From assembly GCA_045587785.1 (NCBI GenBank), contig JAZNDA010000053.1:1-49134 (forward strand): a DNA stretch of 49,134 nt, written 5' to 3'. A program made the position numbers and the translations under genes. The notes under the pieces were generated by a model. It was given only the letters and a program-made list of their open reading frames with translations, made no database searches and was not told the origin of the DNA. Positions 39,637 to 47,026 of the stretch are shown here, one piece after another. The number at the start of each line of letters is the position of its first letter. Within the stretch, counting starts at the first letter, position 1. The stretch comes from RGIG8775 sp045587785 (GTDB taxonomy: Bacteria; Bacillota; Clostridia; Oscillospirales; CAG-272).

Positions 39637-42003
39637 TTATGAATTTTTGCCCGCTGATGACCGTTCGATTTTTTGATGATTGAAGTTGCCGATCTTGCGT
39701 AGCATCTCGCCCTCACGGCTGTGACAGGTGAAAAGCAAGCTTTGCGTGCCGTCCGCTGTATAGTTAAACAGCATATTGAGCATGGCAAAGGTGCGGTCGT
39801 CGTCAAGCTGTGCAAAGCTTTCGTCAAAAATGAGAGGCGGCATACTTTCCTGCCCGAGTAGCTCGGCGAGTGCTATGCGCAAACAGATGTAGGCGGCGTC
39901 CTTTGTGCCTTTGCTCAGAGCATCGATGTTTCTGGTCATGTGGTCGGCTATCACTGTAATTTTCATATCGGCAGAAACCCCAAGATCGCGGTATCTGCCG
40001 CCTGTCAGTATGTCCATCAGCTCGCCCGCGCGTATCCTCAGCTTGGGGGTTACGTTGCACCTTAGATTTTCAGATGCGGCACTCAGTGTATCGTATGCCG
40101 TGATGATGGCATTGTATTTCAAGCGATTTTTCTCAAGCTCCTCTTTGACCTCTGCAAGCTTTGCGCTTACCTTTGCGGGATTTTCGGAGGTGGAGGAAAG
40201 TGCGATCAGCTCTTTTTCGGTGGCGATTTTTTTCTGCTCGTTCAGACTATGCTGTGTTTTGCTGTAGTTATAGCTAAGACGGATCTTTTCAATGTCAAAG
40301 CCGTCAAGGATGTCCGAAAGAGAATACGTGCCGAGTGCGGCTTTGAGCGATGTCTCGTCTTGGTCGCCAAGATACGTGCGAAGCTCACCCATCAGCCCCA
40401 CAAGTGTGTCGAGCTTGCTTTCGATCTTTTCTCTTTCATGGCAGATCTCGGAAAAGCTTTCGTGCGTCTGATACAGTCTGTCAAGAAGGGCATTTGGAGA
40501 ATCATCTTCGCGGGGAACTCCGATGGAATCCAGCGCGTGAACCGCGTTTGAGACCGCTTTTTTCAGCTGTTCCTCTTTGTCCTCAAGAAGCTGTGCGGCA
40601 GATGCATTCGCCGTGTCATACTGATGGCATAGCTCATGGTTTTTACGGCAGATCTCAATATGCTCTGTCAGCGAGGATATGCCGATCGAGGCGTCGGACA
40701 GACCGATCTTTCCGATCAGCTGTGCGATTTTTTTCGATGCACTAAGACATGCGGACAGCGCTCCTACACCACAGGCAAGTAAGACCGCACCCGCGGCAAG
40801 AAGATAGTAAGAGAGCGAGCCAAGCGTAGAAAAACGGTCAAAGATCGTGGCAAATGCGACCGCACTGCCGATCAGCAAAGCACCGAGAATAAACCCAATG
40901 ACCGAAAAAGCCTTGTTGCGACCTCGGCGGCGCACATGTGTGAGAAACTGCGCGCAAAGCGTTTGCTTGCCACCCTCGCGGTCGGTCTTTTCATAAAACG
41001 CGGCAAGTTCGCGGTCGCCGCAGGGGGATTGCTTGGTCTTTTCCAAAGTTTCTTTGGCAAATTCGCGGCTTTTCTGAGCATCACTGAGCGAATCGGACAG
41101 CTGCTTGAGAGCAGACAGCGTCTCGCGGTCGGGCAGAGCATCGCGATAGCCCTTTTCACGGCAGAGCGTTTTTAAATCATTTTCCAGAGCCGCGTGCTGT
41201 GCCTCATAAGCATGAAGTGTTTCAAAACGTCTGAGCGCAGTTGCCGTATCGTACAGGGCGATCTGTGCCTCGGCTTGCTCTGCCTGTTTTTTTGCTTTTT
41301 CTGAAACCGCCTTCAGCTTTTCGACCGCCGCTTCTTTGGCGATTATGCTTTGGGCGTTTTGTTTGGCGGTCTCAAGGCGACTCTCCAACAGTGTTTTCTG
41401 TGTCTCCAGTTCAAATAGCTTGCCGCCTTTTCCGTTTTTGTAAAGGAGAGAGCGGCGCAGATCATCCAGCTTACCGCTCACCTTTTGCGTGTCGATCTCC
41501 TGATCTGCGGAAAACAGCAGATTTTCGATCGAAGCGTTGATCTCATCGCTGTTCATGGCACTGCATTCCAGCTGTCTTATGCAGGCGGTGGTAAAGAACA
41601 TCTCGGTACTCATGCCAAGAAAGACCTTGCCGGGCACCTCGCCCTTAAAGACCTCCATGCCGCTTTCAAGCTCAAAGATATGACAGCTTTCGGTGTAGCT
41701 TTCCCGTGCGCCCGAGGAACGCAGATGCCCGTGGCGTTCGATGCGGTAGCCCTTGTTTTGATGTACGATCTCCATACTGCCCTCCGCGGCACCGTTTTGC
41801 CAGCTCAGGGCACGCTCGCGTTCGCTGACAGTTTCGCCTGCCGCACGTCTTGGCAGACCGTAAAGCATAAAGCGGATAAAGGCAAGAATGGTACTTTTGC
41901 CTGATTCATTGGCACCCTCGATCAGATTGATGCCGTCCGAAAAACGGAAGTCTCTGTCCAAAAGGGAGCCGAACTCGCCAATATGAATAGAACGAATATA
42001 CAT
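39637..42003 (-). CDS. YhaN-like SbcC/Rad50-type ATPase with internal membrane helices
   Basis: A 788-residue SMC-like ATPase. Walker A is GANESGKST (30-38), the ABC-type signature and Walker B (PPLIFDESFAQLDDDR) are near the C-terminus, and long coiled coils lie between. In the middle two hydrophobic helices (VIGFILGALLIGSAVAFATIF, then a LLAAGAVLLACGVGALSACL segment) would anchor it to the membrane, as in the YhaN subgroup. It partners the YhaO-type nuclease gene 14 bases upstream. The start is ATG 42003 with GAGAGGAG upstream; the 16 codons before it overlap yhaO and are rejected. Confidence 0.87.
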   Translation of the reverse strand: MYIRSIHIGEFGSLLDRDFRFSDGINLIEGANESGKSTILAFIRFMLYGLPRRAAGETVSERERALSWQNGAAEGSMEIVHQNKGYRIERHGHLRSSGARESYTESCHIFELESGMEVFKGEVPGKVFLGMSTEMFFTTACIRQLECSAMNSDEINASIENLLFSADQEIDTQKVSGKLDDLRRSLLYKNGKGGKLFELETQKTLLESRLETAKQNAQSIIAKEAAVEKLKAVSEKAKKQAEQAEAQIALYDTATALRRFETLHAYEAQHAALENDLKTLCREKGYRDALPDRETLSALKQLSDSLSDAQKSREFAKETLEKTKQSPCGDRELAAFYEKTDREGGKQTLCAQFLTHVRRRGRNKAFSVIGFILGALLIGSAVAFATIFDRFSTLGSLSYYLLAAGAVLLACGVGALSACLSASKKIAQLIGKIGLSDASIGISSLTEHIEICRKNHELCHQYDTANASAAQLLEDKEEQLKKAVSNAVHALDSIGVPREDDSPNALLDRLYQTHESFSEICHEREKIESKLDTLVGLMGELRTYLGDQDETSLKAALGTYSLSDILDGFDIEKIRLSYNYSKTQHSLNEQKKIATEKELIALSSTSENPAKVSAKLAEVKEELEKNRLKYNAIITAYDTLSAASENLRCNVTPKLRIRAGELMDILTGGRYRDLGVSADMKITVIADHMTRNIDALSKGTKDAAYICLRIALAELLGQESMPPLIFDESFAQLDDDRTFAMLNMLFNYTADGTQSLLFTCHSREGEMLRKIGNFNHQKIERSSAGKNS

Positions 42004-42017
42004 AAAAAGCTCCTCTC

Positions 42018-43127
42018 TTAAAAGACGATAGGCTTGCCCGAAAGGGCACAAAGACCGATGCGGAGAGCCTCGGCGGCGGTCTTGCGCTCCTCGGGCTCGG
42101 CAGATCTGATCTTTGCCGCAAGCTCACGGTAAAATTCTCCGCGTATGCTCATGTCGCGCTCAAGCTCCTCAAAATCCAGAATCGGCGTGGTGTTGTCCTT
42201 CAGCTCCAAACGGTAAAGATCGGTGATCGCGTCGGCGATCGCCGTGCAGGACGGGATGTAATCGGGCGTGAGTGCGCCCGTCAGAATGACGCGAAGGGCG
42301 GTATCGTCCTTGTAGCCATGAAGGGCAACGTGACGGCGCAGACGCGCAATGACGTCGCCGTCTGTCTCGGCTCCCGTGATATCCAGTGTTTCGATCATGT
42401 AACGGTGCTTGGCAATTTTTATCTTTTCGCTTTTCACGGTGTTTCCGTCTACCGTGACTTCCATGATGCCGCCAAAATCAAGCTCGTCAAAGCTTCTTCC
42501 CTCAAGACACCCGCTGTAAGCGGTCAGCGTCTTGCCCAAGGTCACGGGTGCGGGTGCACGGTGTACGTGCCCAAGGGCCGCGTAGTCAAAGCCCGAATCG
42601 GCAAGCTGACGCGAGGTGATGGGCGCATAAACCGAAAGCGGTACGTCAAGATCGGCGTGGGCACAGAGAATATTGATCTTGGCTCTGTCAAGGGAAGCAC
42701 AGCCATCAAGCGGATTTTCTTCGTGTCTTGGCGAGGTAAAGGCATAGCCGTGGATCAGCGTGTTGATGTGAGAAAGATAAAAAGACGACATCTTTTCCGA
42801 GGTGAAGATCATGACGTTTTTTGGCAGTGTCCCCGCATACAGACCGCCCTCGGTGTAGGGGTCGTGATTGCCGGGGCTGATGATGACGGGACAGTCTAAG
42901 GTGGCGAGCATGTCGGAAACAAATTTCACGGTGTCAAGGCAGGTAAAGCCGCTGTCAAACAGATCGCCCGCAATGAGAACGAAATCGACACGTCTGTTTT
43001 TGGCGTGGCATATGAGTGCACGGAACAGCTCGCGCTGTTCTTGCCGTCTTGCCTCGCTTTGCATTGCATCCAAAGACGAAAAGGGGCTGTCAAGATGCAG
43101 ATCGGCACAATGTAAAAATCGGATCAT
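42018..43127 (-). CDS. YhaO/SbcD-like DNA repair exonuclease (metallophosphoesterase)
   Basis: A 369-residue Mre11/SbcD-family phosphoesterase. The metal ligands are in HCADLHLDSPF (D9, H11), LIAGDLFDSG, ISPGNHDPY, a later LCAHAD motif, and GHVHRA. A C-terminal capping region follows. With the YhaN-type ATPase it should form a nuclease that processes DNA ends. ATG 43127 follows GTGAGG; the nine codons upstream are rejected. It starts 29 bases after the AraC-type gene on the same strand. Confidence 0.9.
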   Translation of the reverse strand: MIRFLHCADLHLDSPFSSLDAMQSEARRQEQRELFRALICHAKNRRVDFVLIAGDLFDSGFTCLDTVKFVSDMLATLDCPVIISPGNHDPYTEGGLYAGTLPKNVMIFTSEKMSSFYLSHINTLIHGYAFTSPRHEENPLDGCASLDRAKINILCAHADLDVPLSVYAPITSRQLADSGFDYAALGHVHRAPAPVTLGKTLTAYSGCLEGRSFDELDFGGIMEVTVDGNTVKSEKIKIAKHRYMIETLDITGAETDGDVIARLRRHVALHGYKDDTALRVILTGALTPDYIPSCTAIADAITDLYRLELKDNTTPILDFEELERDMSIRGEFYRELAAKIRSAEPEERKTAAEALRIGLCALSGKPIVF

Positions 43128-43156
43128 GGAATACCTCACATAATTATTTGGCATTT

Positions 43157-44032
43157 TTATGTATTTGATGGGTGGTTTGAAAAGCTTCTGGGTGACATTC
43201 CGCTCATCTTTTTAAAGAAGCTGGAAAAATGAGAGGGACTGTGAAAACCGAGGGAGTAGGAGATCTCGCTGATGGAGCTGTTTTTTTCAAGCAACAGCTT
43301 TTTTGCTGTGTCAAACCGTAATTTATTGTAGTACGCGATAATACTTTCTCCCGTTTCCTGCTTAAAGACGGTCTTGAGTGTGGAGGGAGAGTAGGAAAAA
43401 TGTGCCGCCAGTTCACTAAGCTGTATGGGGTTGCTCAGATTTTCTCTGAGATAATCCTTGATGGCAGCGGAGAGCTTTTTTCGCCTTAAGTGCTGGGTGT
43501 AGGATTCGATACGGAGACTGACGTCGGTGCTCCTTGAGGAATAGAGCGAAAGGAGCAAAAGCTCTATGGTGTTCTGGATAAACTGCAAATGAAGCGCACA
43601 GGCGTTTTCGCTTGGTGCCATAAAGCCGTCGGTTGCAATATCCAAAGGACTTTTAGGGGAGAAATATGCCTCGGCGTGTGTGACGATATCTCCGAGATAC
43701 AGACGCTGTCTTTGATTGACGGCGAGAATTTTATCTTCAAAAAAGCTCATGACACTGTTGGAACAGTGGAAGCAGAAAATGATCGCCGTGGCATCCGAGT
43801 GATAGGGCTGAAGATTGTGAAATTCCATGGGCTTGTGGCATATCATTTCTCCGCTTTTGATGACGTATTTTTTGTCATCCGCGTATGCCGACATTTTGCC
43901 CGATTCCACAAAAACAAATTCCCATCCCGCATGGCGTTCGCCGTTGTAGCTGAACCCTTTTTGGAAAGTGTGCCGAAAGGCACTGAATACGCCGAACACC
44001 TGTATTTCCTTTTGATTTTCTACGTTTTGCAT
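43157..44032 (-). CDS. AraC-family regulator with N-terminal cupin domain
   Basis: A 291-residue regulator. Residues ~15-130 are a cupin/AraC-binding ligand domain (HAGWEFVFVESGKMSAYADD). Residues ~185-285 are the double HTH (LSELAAHFSYSPSTLKTVFK, and then ISEISYSLGFHSPSHFSSFFKKMSGMSPRSF). Members like this usually sense a sugar and activate a divergent catabolic operon. Here the divergent operon is 44430-46981 (isomerase, deacetylase, NagB-like). A consensus promoter lies at 44121-44149. yhaO and yhaN follow on the same strand with no terminator. Confidence 0.88.
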   Translation of the reverse strand: MQNVENQKEIQVFGVFSAFRHTFQKGFSYNGERHAGWEFVFVESGKMSAYADDKKYVIKSGEMICHKPMEFHNLQPYHSDATAIIFCFHCSNSVMSFFEDKILAVNQRQRLYLGDIVTHAEAYFSPKSPLDIATDGFMAPSENACALHLQFIQNTIELLLLSLYSSRSTDVSLRIESYTQHLRRKKLSAAIKDYLRENLSNPIQLSELAAHFSYSPSTLKTVFKQETGESIIAYYNKLRFDTAKKLLLEKNSSISEISYSLGFHSPSHFSSFFKKMSGMSPRSFSNHPSNT

Positions 44033-44120
44033 GGCTTCTCCTTTGATGCTCGATTTGTGAATGGAGAGGGGGTGAGATCAAGATAAAAATAATCGTCTGA
44101 ATTTGAAAGTTCTTTGTCTT

Positions 44121-44149
44121 ATTATAACTTGAAAAAACGTACTTGTCAA
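44121..44149 (-). promoter_or_regulatory. Consensus sigma-A promoter of the AraC-type gene
   Basis: On the minus strand TTGACA (complement of 44144-44149) and TATAAT (complement of 44121-44126), 17 bases apart. The -35 lies in the near-palindrome CTTGTCAAG. Confidence 0.88.
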
Positions 44150-44190
44150 GATAAAATATAAATATACTCTCAAATGAAATAGGAAAGGGG

Positions 44191-44426
44191 ATGACGCATA
44201 AAAAGCGGGGGTTCGTTTTGATGGCATTGAGATCATTGTTGCCCAAAACGGAAAGGCTCCCATGAAGATCGAGATCGATGACAGAGAGCCCATCATCGGT
44301 GAGCTTTTCTATTTTCGGATGTTTGGTAAGGAAAGATCCAAAACACCCAAAATCCGTCCGAGGGCTCGGACAAGACCATTGCACTTTTACATCAGGTGTT
44401 TGAATTTGCTAAATTTGGAGGATTGA
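44191..44426 (+). pseudogene. Possible decayed gene fragment upstream of the isomerase gene
   Basis: After a good ribosome site (AAAGGGG) and ATG 44191 the frame MTHK... closes after 24 codons. The +1 frame is open from 44202 to 44426 and gives a protein-like stretch (KAGVRFDGIEIIVAQNGKAP, then MKIEIDDREPIIGELFYFR). Joining the two by a one-base shift gives a continuous peptide, which suggests a frameshifted remnant. I do not recognise the family. Otherwise the 397 bases between the divergent genes hold only the AraC promoter and the ribosome site GGAGG at 44417-44421. Confidence 0.4.
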
Positions 44427-44429
44427 ATT

Positions 44430-45284
44430 ATGAAAAGTAGAATATGTCTGTATTCCCCGCCTTTAAGAGAATTGAAATCTTATTTTGAAATGATCGACCT
44501 TGCGGTGGAATTTGGGTTTGAGAACGTTGAGACCCTCAACGAATTCGAATTGTGTGAGCCCGACGTGGAATTTGCCAAAAAGCTTCGCGAATATGCCGAT
44601 GGGAAGGGCATTCGCTTTTCCTGCGTTTCGGTGGGGATGGATCTTGTGGGGGACACCACCCGCGAGATGACCGAGAAAATGAAAAAATATGCCGACGTGG
44701 CAAAAATTCTCGGTTCGCCCTATCTGCATCACACCATTGCGTTTGAGTACCGAGACCCCCAGATCATCGAGAAAAATCGGGCACTGTATTATAAGCAAGG
44801 TCTGGAAGCGGTACGCGCGGTATACGATTATGCCGCGGAGCGCGGTGTTCGGACGATTTATGAGGACCAAGGGTTTTTGTTTAACGGCGTCAGTTCGTTT
44901 GGAGAGTTCCTCTCGGACGTCGGACGTGACGTGGGCGTGGTCGCTGACTTTGGTAACATCCTGTTTGTGGATGAGGCGGTGGAAGATTTCATTCCCGCTT
45001 TTGCCGACCGCATCGTCAACGTTCACATCAAGGACTACGTTATACCGATGGGTGACATTAAACGCGACCCCGATTGTTATTACAGCCGTGGTGGCATTCC
45101 GCTTCAGGACTGCGTTTTCGGTGAAGGCATCGTGAACATGGATAAGGCCTTTGCGGAGCTCAAAAAAATAGGCTATAAAGGACCGCTCGCTATAGAATGT
45201 GTTCCTTTGGGCGAGGATCCGAGAGAGAATCTTCGCAAATATATAGCATTTGTCGAAGATTATGTGAAGAAGATGGAGGAATAA
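44430..45284 (+). CDS. Sugar phosphate isomerase/epimerase-like TIM-barrel protein
   Basis: A 284-residue protein of the xylose-isomerase-like TIM-barrel family (AP_endonuc_2). Probable metal ligands are Glu in RTIYEDQGFLF, Asp in VVADFGNILF, His in VNVHIKDYV, and Glu in PLAIECVPLGED. Such enzymes isomerise or epimerise ketoses or inositol derivatives. It is the first gene of a three-gene operon with a PIG-L deacetylase and a NagB-like isomerase, so its substrate may be an amino sugar or derivative. Start ATG 44430 follows GGAGG. Confidence 0.87.
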   Translation: MKSRICLYSPPLRELKSYFEMIDLAVEFGFENVETLNEFELCEPDVEFAKKLREYADGKGIRFSCVSVGMDLVGDTTREMTEKMKKYADVAKILGSPYLHHTIAFEYRDPQIIEKNRALYYKQGLEAVRAVYDYAAERGVRTIYEDQGFLFNGVSSFGEFLSDVGRDVGVVADFGNILFVDEAVEDFIPAFADRIVNVHIKDYVIPMGDIKRDPDCYYSRGGIPLQDCVFGEGIVNMDKAFAELKKIGYKGPLAIECVPLGEDPRENLRKYIAFVEDYVKKMEE

Positions 45285-45287
45285 CAA

Positions 45288-46013
45288 ATGAATGTACTTG
45301 CAATCGGTTGTCATCCCGACGACATTGAAGTTGCGTGTGCGGGCACGCTTGCCAAGTGTGTAAAGCGCGGTGATAAGGTGATTGTCTGCCACGCTTCCAG
45401 CGGTAACCTTGGTCATGTGATCATTCCGCCCGATGAGTTGACGGTCATTCGCGCAAACGAGGCAAAGCGCGCAGGTGCCATGGCGGGCATTGAGGTCATT
45501 TCGGCAGGTTTTGACGATCTTGAGATCTACGACGGAAACAAGGAAGCCAGAGACAAGATCGTGGACGTCATCCGTTATGCTCAACCCGATTTTATCATTA
45601 CGCACCATCCGAACGATTATATGCCTGACCATACGGCGGTATCAAGGCTTGTGTTTGATGCCAGCTTCACTGCAACGCTGCCCAATTACACGAACTATCC
45701 TCATCGCTACAGTTCCATGGACGGCGAGCCCGCAAAGCTTGTTCCGATCTACTATATGGATACGTTGGCGGGCATAGATTTCCAACCCATGGAGTACGTG
45801 GATATCTCCGAGGAGATCGATCTGAAGATCCAGATGCTTGAGTGTCACGAGAGCCAGCTCGTCTGGATGCGTGAGCATGACAACGTTGATTTTGCCGACA
45901 TGGTAAGGACCTGCTCGCGTTACCGCGGCTATCAGTGCGGTGCGGATTATGCCGAGGGCTTCAGACAGTGTCAGGTCTACTTAAAGGGAACCGCAAAAAG
46001 GCTGTTGCCGTAA
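45288..46013 (+). CDS. PIG-L/LmbE-family N-deacetylase
   Basis: A 241-residue zinc-dependent deacetylase. The zinc site is in GCHPDDIE (H9, D11, D12) and HHPNDYMPDHTA (H115). The family removes N-acetyl groups from GlcNAc linked to lipids, inositol or malate (PIG-L, MshB, BshB), or from free sugars. It lies three bases after the isomerase gene and 29 bases before the NagB-like gene, pointing to use of an N-acetylated sugar. No bacillithiol genes (bshA, bshC) are nearby. Confidence 0.9.
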   Translation: MNVLAIGCHPDDIEVACAGTLAKCVKRGDKVIVCHASSGNLGHVIIPPDELTVIRANEAKRAGAMAGIEVISAGFDDLEIYDGNKEARDKIVDVIRYAQPDFIITHHPNDYMPDHTAVSRLVFDASFTATLPNYTNYPHRYSSMDGEPAKLVPIYYMDTLAGIDFQPMEYVDISEEIDLKIQMLECHESQLVWMREHDNVDFADMVRTCSRYRGYQCGADYAEGFRQCQVYLKGTAKRLLP

Positions 46014-46042
46014 TCATAATACAAACAAAGGAGAATACGAAC

Positions 46043-46981
46043 ATGGATTTTATGAGTACCGTTAAGGGTTCTTTGCTTGAGAACTTTTATCCCGAAGGAT
46101 GGGACATGGCGCGCATTGACGCGTGCTGCGAGAAGGGTGTTGCCCGCGAAAGTTTCTGGAACAAGGATTTCAATCCCGTGGAGTGCAAGGACATTCACGA
46201 TTTTGACGTTCTGATGGGACATGAGATCGCCCTGCAGATCAAAAAGACCAAGGAGGAGGGCAGAAAGCTTGCCATGATCCTTCCCGTAGGTCCTATGGGT
46301 ATGTATCGTTGGGCTTCCTACTTCATTACCGAGTGGAAGCTTTCTTGCGATCACGTTTACACCTTCAATATGGACGAGTGGTCGGATGCTGACGGAAATA
46401 CGCTCCCCAATACCAATACGGCATCGTTTGAGTACAGTATGAAGGAAGCCTTTTTCAATAAGCTCGGCGAGTACACCGTTCCCGAGACACAGCGCAACTT
46501 TGCGACCAAGTGCAACCTTCCCACCTATGAAGGTAAGATCAAGGCACTCAAGGCAGAGGGTGCCAAGCTGGTGCTGGTATACGGTATCGGCAGAATGTGC
46601 CACATCGCTTTCTGGGAGCCCCAGTTTGCCACAGACTATAAGAATGACGAGGAGTGGAAGCAGGCGACCCACCGCATCGGTGCAAAGCTTCATCCGCTGA
46701 CCATCGGGCAGAATGCGCTCACCAGCTTTAAGAGCCGCACCACGCTTGTTCCGTGCCGTGCCAACACCATCGGTCCCGGTCTCTTCCTTCAGGCAGACTA
46801 CGCGATCGGCGGTGCTGACGGCGTTCTTGGCAGAGGCATGGGCTGGCAGGGAATGAGCTTTTTGACCACCCTTCACTACGGTCCCGATCGCCACATCACC
46901 TCGACCTACATTCCCACACTTCCCGGCAGACTTTTCTATCTGTCCGAGCTTGCGGGTCCTCTCACAGCAGAGTGTAACTAA
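46043..46981 (+). CDS. NagB-like sugar isomerase (glucosamine-6-phosphate deaminase family), divergent
   Basis: A 312-residue protein of the NagB/6-phosphogluconolactonase fold. The NagB-type base is in FNMDEW (D111, E112). The second active-site segment reads GIGRMCHIAFWEP (181-193), against GIGEDGHIAFNEP in NagB. His187 and Glu192 are kept, but the Asp that assists ring opening (D141 in the Escherichia coli enzyme) is Met185, and Asn before Glu is Trp. It is also longer than NagB (~266). The chemistry or substrate is probably altered. ATG 46043 follows AAAGGAG; the longer frame from 45935 overlaps the deacetylase gene. Confidence 0.85.
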   Translation: MDFMSTVKGSLLENFYPEGWDMARIDACCEKGVARESFWNKDFNPVECKDIHDFDVLMGHEIALQIKKTKEEGRKLAMILPVGPMGMYRWASYFITEWKLSCDHVYTFNMDEWSDADGNTLPNTNTASFEYSMKEAFFNKLGEYTVPETQRNFATKCNLPTYEGKIKALKAEGAKLVLVYGIGRMCHIAFWEPQFATDYKNDEEWKQATHRIGAKLHPLTIGQNALTSFKSRTTLVPCRANTIGPGLFLQADYAIGGADGVLGRGMGWQGMSFLTTLHYGPDRHITSTYIPTLPGRLFYLSELAGPLTAECN

Positions 46982-46995
46982 AACTAAAATTTTTT

Positions 46996-47023
46996 AAAGA
47001 CCGCCGATCGGCGGTCTTTTTTT
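46996..47023 (+). terminator. Terminator of the isomerase-deacetylase-NagB-like operon
   Basis: AAAGACCGCC (46996-47005) and GGCGGTCTTT (47010-47019), a perfect 10-bp stem with a GATC loop and seven T. Nothing separates it from the convergent comEC end, so it may serve both. Confidence 0.92.
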
Positions 47024-47026
47024 ATG

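Noticed and set aside
44463..45632. Minus-strand open frame of 389 codons opposite the isomerase and deacetylase genes.
   Set aside because: Both plus-strand genes are clear family members; this is a shadow frame.
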